Assembly (NCBI GenBank): GCA_963921825.1
Contig: OY997589.1
Location: 21,597,735 to 21,661,734, forward strand
DNA length: 64,000 nucleotides
Source of the DNA: Erodium maritimum
Taxonomy: Eukaryota > Streptophyta > Magnoliopsida > Geraniales > Geraniaceae
Reading direction: 5' to 3'
Below, one piece after another: positions 11,187-22,935 of this stretch (positions within the stretch are counted from its first letter, which is position 1; every line of letters starts with the position of its first letter). The translations under genes and the position numbers were made by a program. Under the pieces are notes generated by a model. It was not told the DNA's origin and did no database searches. It saw nothing but the letters and a program-made list of their open reading frames with translations.

Positions 11187-13349
11187 TTCCGAATCCGATT
11201 GGCACATCGGACAGGTGGCCGGAATGGGAACGAACTTGGTTCGGAGGTTCATGGCAACCTGTAACGTACCTGAAATGGCCCGCCATATAAAAACCTTGAT
11301 CCGTGGTTGAATATCTTGATCCCAGATACCCGTCCGTACCGTTGCCCCGGTCGAGGTGTGCCATCGACCGTTCGCTCTGGATAGGGACCTATAACCCTCT
11401 TTGACTGAGTACTCACCTCTGATATTGTATTTCCAGGACCATATGTCCGTATGCTGGGGAAGAGGCGGGGGCACCTGGAGGATATCCTCAACAATAGCCG
11501 GAGGGAGGATCGACTGGATTTTCTGCACATCCCATTAATAGTCAACGATGGCTAAGTCCGACACCATAAGAGCCGGTGTGGTACATGTATGCATAGGAAT
11601 AACCGGGTTATCCCCCAGAAGCCAAGGAGGTCCCTCAACCATAGTAGTTCGACCGTCGCCGATAGTACGAATCAATCCCTCTCGGAGCAGACCCTGCGTG
11701 CCACGGAGACCCGACCAGATTTGACTGGGTCCATTCCCTCCACCCCCCGTCAGGAATTCACCCTTTGGGTAGTACTGTGCCTTAAGGATTCGAGCCACCA
11801 GACAGTCGGGTTGAGTAACCAGTTTCCACCCCATTTTTGCTAGCATTGCAATGTTCATATCCCGCATGTCTTTGAATCCCATCCCTCCATCCTCCTTTGG
11901 CCTACACAGTTTCGTCCAGTCCTGCCAAATAATCGGTCTTGTTCCCCTGGGAGTTCCGGTCCACCATACCGAGCTAGTGCGACATGGATTTTGTTGATTG
12001 ATTCCCTTGGGAACATAAACACGCTCATCGCGTAGATTGGCATGGCCTGGAGGACTGATTTGATCATAACCTCCTTCCCACCTGCCGACAACATCTGACC
12101 ATCCCATGTCCCAATCTTGGCCACTATCCGGTCACATAAGAATTGGAGGCTCTGTCCTTTTTTCCGGCCCAGCATGTTGGGGACCCCCAAGTATTTAGTC
12201 GGCCCTGAGATTTCCTAGATGCCCAGTATGTTACAGCATGTTGCTCTGTTCGCCAAAGTTGTATTAGTATTGAAAAATATGGACGACTTGCCTTTATTTA
12301 TAACTTGACCTGAGAGGCGTCCAAAGGTTTGGAGGATAGTACTCAGATGGGTCGCCTCTTCTTAATCCGCCCTGCAGAATATATAGCAGTCGTCCGCAAA
12401 AAAATATATGAGATACCAGCGGAGCCCCTCGAGCTACTGATACCCCATAAATGTGTCCAACTCTTTCTGCATGACTAAGCTTCCGAGATAGACCCTCCAT
12501 ACAGAACAAAATTAGGTACGGCGATAGGGGGTCACCTTGTCTGATACCCCGTCCTGCTGTAAACGGTGCCGTATGCTTCCCGTCAGAACTGACCGTATAC
12601 TCGATTGCTTTCATACACGCGAGTACCATCGCCCGCCAGCCCATATCAAAGTCGAACGCTCCCATCATAGATAGTAGGAAAGACCACTCCACTCTATCGT
12701 AGGCCTTACTCATATCTAACTTCAAGGCCATGAAGCCACGTTGTCCCTGTGTTTTACGTCGGAGAGTATGAATGATCTCATATGAAATGATGACGTCGTC
12801 CTGGATATGTCTTCCCGGGACAAACGCCCCCTGGTTTGTGGAGATGATCGGGTCCAGTAGGGGTTTGATCCGGTTTGCCAAGACCTTAGAAAGAATTCTA
12901 AAGATCACGTTGCATAAAGCAATGGGCCCCAGTTCCGCAATTTTCTTCGCCCTTGGGATCTTCGGTATCATAATCAGAGTGGTCTTGTTGATGTCCTGAT
13001 CAATAGTGCATGTCAGGACAGCTGTGTGGAAAAAATCAATGACCTCCGGAGCCAGAGTATCCCAGTAATGTTGGAAAAACTTTGGATTGAGACCGTCCGG
13101 TCCTGGGGATTTCGACAGGCCCATTTGGAACAAGGCGTGGCGTACCTCCTGATCCGTTACCCGTTGTGTGAGTAATAAATTCTGTGCCGGGGTGATCATA
13201 CACGGGACTGGCATGGGGAGGTCATAGTCTTCGATGCCGTCTGCTGTGAAGATATTAGCAAAGTATGAGTGGAGCAGATCACTCATACCTGTATTCCATT
13301 GCACTTCTACTCCATCATCATTTATCAAGGATTTGAGCTTGTTTTTCAC
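11187..13349 (-). pseudogene. LINE reverse transcriptase, frameshifted
   Basis: RT blocks in order: GLSKSPGPDGLNPKFFQHYW, a fingers motif LIMIPKIPRAKKI, FVPGRHIQDDVIISYEIIHT, ALKLDMSKAYDRVEW and GIRQGDPLSPYLILF. The catalytic F-A-D-D block is present near 12385-12400 but one frame off: one extra T in a run of seven T shifts the frame just before it. Further C-terminal RT segments follow in shifted frames (SLQFLCDRIVAKIGTW, KEDGGMGFKDMRDMNIAMLA, PPWLLGD). The WSWKYNIRGEYSVKEGY segment at 11500-11400 opens the zf-RVT domain, whose CPMC motif lies directly before the solo-LTR insertion. Confidence 0.9.
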
Positions 13350-13747
13350 CTGGCGCTTGGTGGACGATCTCTGAAAGAATCCCGTATTCCGGTCCCCTTC
13401 CCCAAGCCAGTGTTGTTTCGCCCTCTGTCGCCAGAACTATTCCTGTGTAGCCAGCGCCCTGTTATACTGTTTTTGAATTGCTAGTCTCTTCCGGATGCCT
13501 TGTCTGTCTGTTCGGCCATTCAACTCAGCAAGCCTCCGCTGTAACCTTCGGATCTGGTTAATGTTGTCCCAGAAGATCGTCTGGCCCCACTCATCCAGGG
13601 AAGCCCCGATGTCCTTAATGTGATGCTTGATATGACGATTCCCCGGCTGACCCTACTCTGTCTGAATCAATGGGCCACACTCCGGATGATCAATCCACAT
13701 GTTCTCAAACTGAAACTGGCGAGGCCGTCGTTCCACTGGTTCCTTCT

Positions 13748-14495
13748 AGATTTGGAGAAGGATGGGTTTGTGGTCCGAAGTCGATATGCCCAGGTTCTGT
13801 ATTTCCACATCCCTGAATCGGGCTCGAGCCTGCGGGGAGATAAAGGCTCTATCCAGTTGACTTTCCACTAGCGACTTAGCATCCTGACCCCGTGCCCACG
13901 TGAGCTGGTACCCTTGCAGTGGTACCTCTTCCACTCCAATGTCCGATACAGCCTGCTGGAATCCTTGCATAAGGGGTAGTGGGTATACCCCCCCACCCCG
14001 CTTTTCTGACGGACGCAAGATTCCGTTAAAATCCCCCATTATGATCCAATCAGCCGGTGCCGGGATTGTGGCCAGATGTCTCAAGTTTGCCCATGTCAAG
14101 TGCCGACGCTCCCATATCGGTTCCCGATAGATACATGTGAACCGGATAGGTGCATCCTGACCTAACTGTACGGATGTGTCGATATGTGATTGTTGCATCG
14201 AAAGTATCGTAACCTTGCATTGTTCAGACCACAACATCATCACACCTCCTTTATTTGTCGGAGGTCCAGCTCCCGGAATGGCCTGTGGTACAAATCCCGG
14301 AATGCCCGTGCCTCCATGGAAACCAAGCGTTCTACGCAGGATAGCAAGTCGTGATCGAGAGTTCCGAGATTCCACGTGACGGATCTCTGTTAGGAAAAGG
14401 ATGTCGGGTTTGTGCAGCGACACCAAATCTTTCAATTGGCGCCGGTTATGGTCCGTACCTAGACCTCCACAATTCCAAACCAGCAAGACATACAT
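13748..14495 (-). pseudogene. LINE AP-like endonuclease domain
   Basis: An open frame of about 249 codons carries the endonuclease/exonuclease/phosphatase signature: WNCGGLG at the N terminus, FLTEIRH with the metal-binding Glu, IIMGDFNGIL with catalytic Asp/Asn, and SDHKPILL at the C terminus. In plant L1 elements this domain nicks the target at T-rich sites, which fits the T-rich junction at 6953. The domain looks intact, but a stop and frameshifts separate it from the RT. The annotated start comes from the frame opening and may not be the true ORF2 start. Confidence 0.9.
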
Positions 14496-15032
14496 AATAA
14501 CAAATGCAGAACCCTAGGAGCGGGAAAGTACCTGTCGGCGCCCTGGCGGTGGGAGGTGACTGCCGGCCTGGTGTGTCTGCCAACCTCCCTCAATTGACAC
14601 GGAAACCTGGGAGCACGCAGCAGGAGACGAGACTATCAGAGAGCCCGGTGCTATGGCGAAATCGATGGATTTGTCTCGGCGAGCCGTCGGGAACCAGAGC
14701 GGGTTCGGAGGTCGCTGGCAAATGTCAGCGATGAGCCGTCGGGGTATAGTGAGGATCCGGGAGACGCTGACTTCAGGGGCGGCTGGGGCGGCCAAGGTGA
14801 GTTAGAAACCGGTGAGATCGATTCCCGACCTAGAGAGAGAGATCGGATTGGGGGTCTATAGCCAGGGAGCGATGGTCCTTAGGAGAGCAAGTGAGCGACG
14901 ACGGGAGTGGATGCCGATGACCGATGCGGACTGAGCAAAAGCGGTTGCGACGGCGGCGGGGGCGGCGGCGGCGACCCGAGTAGGGTAAGATGTAACCTCA
15001 GAGAGGTTGAGTGGAGAGCGTTTTTTTAAAGT
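14496..15032 (-). other. 5' remnant of the LINE
   Basis: GC-rich sequence between the endonuclease frame and the right TSD. A short frame (about 14795-14514) is proline- and alanine-rich without a recognisable domain. It may be the leader and the end of ORF1. The right TSD copy occupies 15033-15047. Confidence 0.55.
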
Positions 15033-15055
15033 AATTATCATATTATTATTGTTTT

Positions 15056-15762
15056 TCAATTCACTAATTTAATCATTTTTGTTTCGTTTGATCTCCGATT
15101 GGTTTCAAACTTGTTCCAATATTTTTTGTTTTTCAAGGGATTTCTATCAAGATCAGTGATGAATATATTTTGAAACACGAAAAAATTATTTTGGAGCTAA
15201 TTTAAAAAAAAATTATATCTGCGTAATTTTTATCAACACTTTAAAGTAGTTTTGTCATCACTTTACACTATCTCAGTTTCCATAACTGAACATGATTTTT
15301 ATCACATCATCACATGTTTTTATGAACACTAAACACTAGTTTTATCAGTATTAAACATTAGGTTTATCACTAAATTACATGTGTTTTATTATCCCATCAC
15401 ATGTTTTTTATGAACACCAAACACTAGTCTTATCAACACTAAACTCAAGTTTATGATTCTTATTATCAAAATTGAACATGATTTTTATCACCTAATCACT
15501 TTTTTTATCACCTTAGTACATATATAATTTTTATCATCATTTAGCACTAATTTAATCACTCTGATATAAGACATTTATTAGTGAAGATTTATCAACACTC
15601 TACATTATTTTTATCTCCCCGATATAAATTTTTATTTTCGTGCTTCAAAATATATTCAATATGCTACTTGATAGACAAACCTTGAAAAAATAAAAATGCA
15701 GGCGCAAGTTAGAAGCTAATCAAAGTTCAAACGAACAAAAAATGATTAAATTAGTGAATTGA
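15056..15762. mobile_element. AT-rich terminal-inverted-repeat element (non-autonomous)
   Basis: TCAATTCACTAATTTAATCA at 15056 is matched by its inverse ending at 15762. Imperfect inverted similarity continues for about 95 bp on each side, up to 'caagggatttctatc' and 'gatagacaaaccttg'. The interior is made of loosely repeated 'tttttatcac' and 'aacactaaacactag' words. There is no coding capacity and I found no convincing TSD, so the superfamily is open. Its left end lies 8 bp from the LINE TSD. Confidence 0.6.
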
Positions 15763-16014
15763 TCTAGAAAAAATGGACACTTGTCCACATAGCCCCATGT
15801 TATTATAATTATGCACTTGTTTGTGTGAGAAAGATGAAAGTGGCATGTATTTTGGGTATGATTGGGGTGATGTGGTATCATAGTGAATGTTGGATCTTAA
15901 GTGTGTGGAGTTAGGATAGATTCTCATAACTTTTAGGATAAGATGGATTTCTAGTTGATTTGTCCTCTACGCCTAATTTTTATTTTTGTATTAATTATAC
16001 TTAATTTGAATTTC

Positions 16015-16287
16015 GGGTTAATTACCTTTTGTACCCCTTTTCTATTGGTAACATACCTTTAGCACCCTTTCGTTTGGTAACGTTTAAAAACACTCCCTAC
16101 GTTTTGGTAACACACATTTAGTACCTCTTATGAATTGATCACACATCATTTAATACTCCTTATGTATTGGTAACGGGACAATTACACGCCTTATGAATTG
16201 GTCACAAGTCGTCAAAATGGCCTAAACTTGACCAAAATTTTATCCAGTGTGTTACCAATACATAAGGGGTACTAAAGGTAATTAACC
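16015..16287. mobile_element. Mutator-like MITE with TSD
   Basis: The element starts GGGTTAATTACCTTTTGTACC and ends with the near-perfect inverse (GGTACTAAAGGTAATTAACC). It is flanked by the exact direct repeat TTTGAATTTC (16005-16014 and 16288-16297). A 9-10 bp TSD with about 24-bp TIRs fits a Mutator-like non-autonomous element. The interior has four or five 'ttggtaac' words about 35 bp apart and no ORF. Confidence 0.82.
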
Positions 16288-16557
16288 TTTGAATTTCAAG
16301 GTCAATCCCAAGTATTACATTATATTACACTTATTTTCCAATGTCATACTTCACTTTAGAATTAACTTCAAAAAATTAACCCTATTTTTAATGTTATTAT
16401 ATATACACATTATAAAATATGTATGTGATTTCAATTAATATATTTGATCAAAAATTACATTTGGAAAGATCTATATTTCTTTTAAGAATGAAAAAAAAAC
16501 TGTTTTGATGTTTATTATACACTATATACAACTTGGCCTCTTATAGTCAGCATTATC

Positions 16558-18799
16558 ACCAAGGTTGTAAGAATTGTTAAACGTTAATCGAGTGGTAAGA
16601 AACCCTAGACATTAGGCGGAGACCAACAGGGCCACCTAGGTGCATATAATTTTATTATTAATTTTAATTATAAATATATACATTAATAATATAGTAAAAA
16701 ATAAAAATATAAACTATATTTGTACTGTATAAAAATAAAAAGTATCAAAAATACAAAACAAGATATCCTACTAAATTAAATAATGTTTTTTTAGCAAATG
16801 GGAATACTTTATTAATAATGTCGAAATACAGACACAAAGCCAAAACGACATTCGAAATAGTAGAACAAACATTGAAATGAAGGACAATGAAAGGGAAATA
16901 ATGGAGTCGTGACCCATGGGTAAGAGACGCTAACCCTATAACAATAAACCCGGCAAACCAGGGGAACTTACTTAGAGGATCGTAACCATTGGATTTGCTA
17001 CCATAGGGTAGCTCAAGATTCCCAGTATCTTACTCGACCTAGAGCTGCTCACAAGAGGATAACGAGCAGCTAGGGAGAACACTAGACAATAGGGGGAGGG
17101 GTCATTAGATTTAAACTAATGGTCACAACCTGATGCGAGTTGACCCGATAATATCTTCTGGCGAGGATGCGCGGTAGTCGTCGCTTGATATATGGCCGAG
17201 TATACTACAACCCTAGGTGTTAGCCCATCTAGATGTTTGGAATACATGCAGGGGCTCTCATGGTTAGGAATGAGATCATGTATTGCAAGCTCCTCACTTG
17301 TTCATGCCTCCTCCAGAGGGAGAGTTTGTGATACCAAATAGGGACACACGTGTTTCTAACACCAAGGATGTGTTTCCAGAATAGGTAGGAGATCTTGTAT
17401 TGGTGGGCCGCTGTTTCTTTTCCAGACATCAGGGACGTCTATATGGATGGGGTCGAGGGGTACCCTTGAGATTGTCAGATCGCCTTGGTGGATCCATATA
17501 GAGATGGCTTCACTTGGAATGCCTTGCGGCCTCCCGATCCTGCGTGGGCCATGATTCTGGCAAGTTTGTTTCCCCGCGCCTCATCTTATGGGCGAGTCTT
17601 AACGACAGTCATTTGGAAAAGTCCCACCAAGGGGTACATTTCTAGCAGGTAGATCCGTATGGAGGTTGGAGGTGTAATGGCCGTAGTGGCTCAGGGAGGC
17701 CCATCGGGATCAGAGAACTCTGATATATATAGGCAAGGGATAATCGACAAGCATGGTTCCGATGGAGTCTAGTGGGAGCCAATCTGAACCATGCACCCAT
17801 TTTCCCAATATATCGTTGCGGGCATGGTCGGTAGAGTGGGACCCTTTGGGGAGGCGATGGTGATGAAATAAAGGTGGGTAAGGATGGAGACCCATCACAA
17901 GTCGTTGATATCCTAGATATGGTTAGTGAGCCAGTCTGTATCCCCTTCAACAAATTAGGTAGAGGCACGATGATAGTCCCATAGCTTCCCCCACATGATG
18001 TGATGGGTTCAATCATCGTATAGATTAGATGGGGGGAGAAGGTTGATCGGTCAAGATAGTTACCTGTTCTGGGTACGGAGAGAGTATGGGGGACGATTTC
18101 GGCGTTTCTTTCCCTGATCTAGCTTTATAAACTCACTCGATGGGGTCAGGGGGCATGATCTAGGGAAAAGGTGCAATCGATGATAGGATATGGGTATGGG
18201 TTGTAGGAGTTCCATCGGTTTTCACATGGGTGACAGGTGACAAGAGCTTGACGTCTAGGGTTGGCATAATGGATCGTAGCACGAGGATGATGTGGTATCA
18301 GGTTGGGGCTGAAGTAATAGGGGTCGGAGTAAAGAGAAGATGAGAGAACCGTAAAGGCACATTTTTTTTCACTCACTACTAATCAAATGAATCATTTATA
18401 ATAATCCTCTTATTTTGTTTTGATTAAAATATAAATTATAATGATATTTTATATTTACATAAATTATAAAAGAAAAAGATATCCACCATTTTTTATTTGT
18501 AATTATAAAAAAGTTTATAAAAGTACAACTGTATTTTTCTTTCATAATCTTTATTAATTAAACAAATATTAAGTAATTAAAAAGAAAAGATAAAAAAAAT
18601 CACCAAAGAAAAACACATGTCATGTTCTTTTTATCGACAGATAAAAGACAATTACACGCATTATGTCTCTCATCCTTTCATCTCTTCTTCACAAGTCCAA
18701 CCTCACAAATCAGAACCCTAAGTTTCCGACTATTCGGAAGTTTATTTTACAGACTTAAAGGCCTAGGCACCGCTTAGGCGGGGACTTTTACAACCTTGG
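16558..18799. mobile_element. TIR element of about 2.2 kb with non-coding cargo
   Basis: ACCAAGGTTGTAA at 16558 is matched by TTACAACCTTGGT ending at 18800, with subterminal 'gcggtgcctaggcc'-type sequence. The flanks share only a weak 8-bp similarity, so the hAT-like assignment is tentative. Between about 16900 and 18350 lies sequence related to the repeat at 45060-46380. No transposase is readable; the interior frames are short and without known domains. The outer parts (16640-16800 and 18370-18660) are very AT-rich. Confidence 0.5.
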
Positions 18800-18914
18800 T
18801 TACCATTGACCTAAGTGAGTGCTTTAAGACTATTATTTATCATTCAAAAATGAAATGACATGAATTTCTTGATTGATGTACTTGTTATCCACCTTTTCAA
18901 TTGATACATATGGG

Positions 18915-19464
18915 TAGGGGTGTTCATGAGCGGATATCCACCCGTTCAAAGAAGATTTTCCTCCGTTTGCGTGTATGCGGATATGGATTTTTATGATCTA
19001 CAATACACCCGCGAAAAATAATCATTCAGTGGATTGCATCCACACAATGTGCGAGTAGATCGAATACAATCTACGCGACCTGCAAAATAGTACTAACACT
19101 ACTAAAATGACAAAATGTAGATTGAAACACAAGTTCATTAGAAAATAACTCCACCTCATTTATTTTCTAATTTCATTACAAAAGAGTCAAGTCTTCAAGT
19201 ATTAAAAGAAGATACCGATTGATAAGTAAATCAATTTGGACTTACATAATGCTTTTGGGCTTCATATATATAAACTGAATGGTTGGGTAGCAAGTATGGG
19301 CGAGTGGATTATCTGTGGATCTAGCTACCTTGATCCTCAATCAGCCTACTTCGTTGTAGGTCCTTAAAATTTGATCCGTTATCCATCTACTCCTATGCGG
19401 ATGGACGACGGGTTAGACGGATGAGCGGACTGAACGGATTACTGGATGTTTTTGAACACCCTTA
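18915..19464. mobile_element. hAT-like MITE with 8-bp TSD
   Basis: Termini TAGGGGTGTTCA and TGAACACCCTTA are inverted repeats of the hAT type. The element is flanked by the exact 8-bp duplication CATATGGG (18907-18914 and 19465-19472). The 550-bp interior has several 'gcggat' words near both ends, as often found in subterminal transposase-binding regions of hAT elements, and no coding frame. Confidence 0.88.
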
Positions 19465-19811
19465 CATATGGGTTATGATTTTTTTTGAAATTGTGTTGTC
19501 AAATATATGTAACGGAGGAAGGAGGATGTATAATAACATAACTAGATTGGATTTAAGGGGACACATGTTCCCTTATTATAGCATGTACAATACGTATATT
19601 AAGTGTCTGACTTATAGCTTGACTCAACAACAACATCAAGCGCTACATCAAGTTGTTATAATTCTACCAAATCTATTTGACTCATCTTGACTCAAACGAT
19701 ATTTATAATTAAAAATAAATCCATTTAACATTAAATTCAAACGAATTGAAAAATTATTATTGAAATGGAAAGTACACAGTGATATCGAAATACTATTCAT
19801 GAAAATTTGTT

Positions 19812-22690
19812 CAAAAGGTGCTCGATGAGGTCTTTTTTGAGCTTGTAATAAGCATATCGATCTGTGAGTCTTGCTTCATTCTGCGTGATAACGTTGATAT
19901 TGGCGTCAATGGCAGGCCTCGTTGTGTCACAATTGCAGACGACTCTCAATGTCCAGCAGGCCTCGTTCATTCTCCACTATCATGTTGTGGAGGATAATAT
20001 ACAAGCATTCATGATCAAGGCGAGTGACTCTCTCTCCTCATTAGGCTTTGGCGAGTGATAATGTGCAAACGAGCTTGTAGAACCTCAAATGCTCGTTCTA
20101 TATCTTTTTGAGCTAACTCTTGATGTTTGACAAACAACGTCTGTTTCGAAAATTATTGACTCATTATTGTTTTATAAAAGGCAGTATACAATGGATATAT
20201 ACCATCAGTTAACTAATAAGGCGTTTTTTTATCAGCTCATTTTTTTATTAAAAAGAGACACTTCATGATAGGGTCAAAGACCAGGATAACGATTACAAAA
20301 AGAGTTCCAAACGATGGAGCTGAACGGAACCCTTTTAAAAGATATATACGAAAGGACCAAAAGAAAATCATATACTATCCAATCTACTATTATCGATGTC
20401 CATATAATTCCTTAATGTCAATACGAGCCTTAGCTGCCGCCTGATTCCACATCTCCGTAGTTGAAGAGGCGGCTTGGATAACACGGTCACGCGAAATGGA
20501 CGTGTCGCCGACCTATGAACAACAAAAGTTCCTGACGAAGGCTTCTTAGCAACTCGACCCACATGGGGCGGATATTTAAGCAAAGCTTCCTTTCAAGGAA
20601 AACCCGTCCCTCAATGGCTACCACTTCCGAATTCTCTTGAGAAACTTGCTCTCCACCAAACTAAGCTACACCAAAATTGACCTGAAAATCTTCATCTCGC
20701 TCTGTTTTCTCCATACACGAGTCATCATCCGGTCCAACAATAGCTAGTACATGCTCAATAGGTTCAAGCCCAACTAAGGCATGGACACCTCCAATCGGCC
20801 CAACATCAGTTATATTGGGCCCATCTTGTTCAAGCCCAACAAGGGCCTTGTTCTGAGACGCATGAACCAGCTCATCTTCTTCTTGTTCCGACGATCGCTC
20901 AACCATATGCGACGAATCTACCTCCAACGAGAATTCGTGATTCATGGAATCATCCCCATCATTCGAATTCGAACCTCGCCGAGAAACAAGCTCTCAATCG
21001 TGAAGTCGTTCGATGTGGCCGGAGTTAGTACACAAGGTACCAACAGGAACAGAGCAGGTGCTCTGTTTTCTAGTTTCAACTAGAGTAGACGTAGGAGCAT
21101 CGGTATTCAGTGCCCTACTCCAAGAAAAAGCGGCGAAAAGAATGTACTCGTTCATCTTGAATCCGTTTAAGCTCTCGATTTCCAGTTAATAGGCCACCTT
21201 CGATGTAAAAATAACGAAACCAAAGTAACGGCCTTGGTGATTTGGACGATGCAAAACTGATAAGGATTCAATTTTACCAAACGGAACAAAAACGCCTCAA
21301 ACCCAAGCTTTTGACGATTCAAAAGGCGGGTTTTTCACATAGATTTCAGTGTCATGTTATATGAAATGCACAAGATCTCTTACCTTACCATAGCGACGAC
21401 GACCACTACGAGTTCCTTTCCTCACCCCAGACACAAAATTTGACTTATGCACAACGACATGTTTCGCAACCGGGCCTACTCCGACCTTGTTCCCTTGAGA
21501 AACATTGGATCAGAAATCTTACTTGAACCTTCGAAGTCGGATCAACAGCGACTAGTTTTGATGTCGGACTTGTTGGGACCTTGTTCCCTTGAGAAGCACG
21601 AACAAGAACAGAAATCGATTTGCTTGAGACAGCCAGAATCTGGAGAACCCGTTCACACTTACGCTTCCACGCCGCTTCATATGCACGAGAAAGGACCAAT
21701 CCTTTAGCCGTTCGTTTCAAAGCCTGGGCAACAATTCCCAGTGCCTTAGAATCTTTAGCAATGAAATCACCGGCTCCCGGTTGAATAGCTCCTCTAAACC
21801 TCCAACAACGCCGAGTGGAAGATTTCGCCAGTGAAGCCATTCAATCTCTCATCTTTTTTATGATGAATATGTTTATCATAAATAATAAGGATTTTAGTAC
21901 ATGTTAGTGTTGACGAAGTGCTTTACCGGTAGGGCATAGTATTTCATGGCTTCGGCAAACAACGTTGACTGATTGAGCATATTGTTGTCGTTTTTGGATC
22001 TCACGGCACCGTAAAGCGCATTCCATATCCATAGGTATTGATTAGAAAAGACTTCCAACATGATTATTGGGTCGTTTCATGGTCTCTCTATGATAATTGT
22101 CTAGCCCATGCTGCCAGACAGTTCTTCTATTCCCAATGCATGCAGTCAAGGTTACCGAACATCCCTGGAAATCCACTTGATTCATTGAATTTCAATATAC
22201 GCCTCGCATCTTCCTCATTCGGATGACGTAAATATTCAGTCCCAAAGACATTGATGATGCTCGTGCAAAACTTTCGTGCGTACTTGTCAACGGAGCCAGT
22301 TTGAATCTAGTAACACAACTGACAAATATTTGTAGTGTTTTTTTATGGGGATAAAAACCAACCATCCCTACTACATTGGGTCATTGACGAAAGTAAGGGT
22401 CATTTTGACTTAGTTCATTCATAATGTGAAAGAAAAGATATTTTTGCAATCAGAATCAACACTATAAAAAATTTCGTTGTACACCGCCTTCCAAATGATT
22501 TAGGGCCATCAAAAGTTCATGCTCTTCATCCCACCTTCTATTTTTAAAAATATGTGGTTTTGGTTGAAGCGCAACTAGCCCTTGTTCAATGGCGCTTTGT
22601 ATATGTTGCTTAATCGCCTCTTTAATCTACTTTGATAGTACCTCATTCAATTGTTTTGAATCAGCCAATGGATCTATGTAATACGAGATG
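19812..22690 (-). pseudogene. PIF/Harbinger transposase pseudogene, split by a LINE insertion
   Basis: The minus strand reads in order: IDPLADSKQLNEVLSK, HIFKNRRWDEEHELLMALNH (22560-22480), EYLRHPNEEDARRILKFNES, GFPGMFGNLDCMHWE (about 22150, the DDE_4 region), then after the insertion TDGIYPLYTAFYKTIMSQ, FVKHQELAQKDIERAFEVLQ, ACIILHNM-like LYIILHNMIVENERG (about 20000) and the usual C-terminal DLIEHLL (19815). These are HARBI1/ALP1-like plant transposase blocks. Several stops and frameshifts (for example MHWE* where Trp is usual) show it is dead. Possible weak TIRs with 'gcatgtacaatac' at 19583 and 'cattgtag' at about 22920 would give an element of roughly 3.3 kb. Confidence 0.85.
20222..21878 (-). 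mobile_element. ORF1-only LINE derivative with RRM, inserted in the Harbinger transposase
   Basis: Bounded by a 12-bp TSD with one mismatch (TAACTAATAAGG at 20210-20221; TAAATAATAAGG at 21879-21890), with a T7 run at the left edge, i.e. a minus-strand poly-A tail. The minus strand begins MASLAKSSTRRCW at 21840. Around 21353-21130 it carries an RRM with RNP2-like IYVKNP and RNP1-like RYFGFVIF, broken by two stops. An acidic region follows (about 20945-20661), then WNQAAAKARIDIKEL and a 3' UTR. Nothing resembling endonuclease or RT is present. The same layout is seen at 54652-56345. Confidence 0.8.
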
Positions 22691-22935
22691 AATCGGGAGA
22701 AATATGAGAGTATTAAAGGTACAAATGTGAAAGATGAGGTATGAAAAACTATGTGGAAAGGGATTTTATTTATAGGGTTCAAAAATTGGTTTTATTTTAT
22801 GTTGGCGATGAGGTAGTCATTGAGGCTATGTGGTAGCAGCGCACCGGCTGGAGCTTTATAGCCGTTTACGTTGACGTGGCACGAGTACACGTTGCGCCAC
22901 CCCCAACTCAACAGCTCGACATTGTAGAAATAACA

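Larger units (their letters stand above)
6954..15032 (-). mobile_element. L1-type LINE retrotransposon, interrupted by a solo LTR
   Basis: A non-LTR retrotransposon on the minus strand, bounded by an exact 15-bp TSD and ending in a short poly-A. In order it encodes an AP-like endonuclease (14495-13748), a reverse transcriptase (13349 down to about 11187), an RT zinc-binding domain and an RNase H domain (7785-6980). The RT zinc-binding domain is cut by the solo LTR at 7786-11186. Without that insert and its TSD the LINE is about 4.67 kb. The segment 5' of the endonuclease is only about 540 bp, too short for a full ORF1, so the element is probably 5'-truncated. Frameshifts and stops make it inactive. 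Confidence 0.93.

Noticed and set aside
6954..15032. Two separate LINEs, one on each side of the LTR
   Set aside because: The zinc-binding domain is continuous once the solo LTR and one TTCCG are removed, and one 15-bp TSD brackets the whole.
19861..20058. Plus-strand frame starting MSLASFCVITLILASMAG as a secreted peptide
   Set aside because: The opposite strand reads as the C-terminal part of a Harbinger transposase, so the hydrophobic start is a chance shadow.
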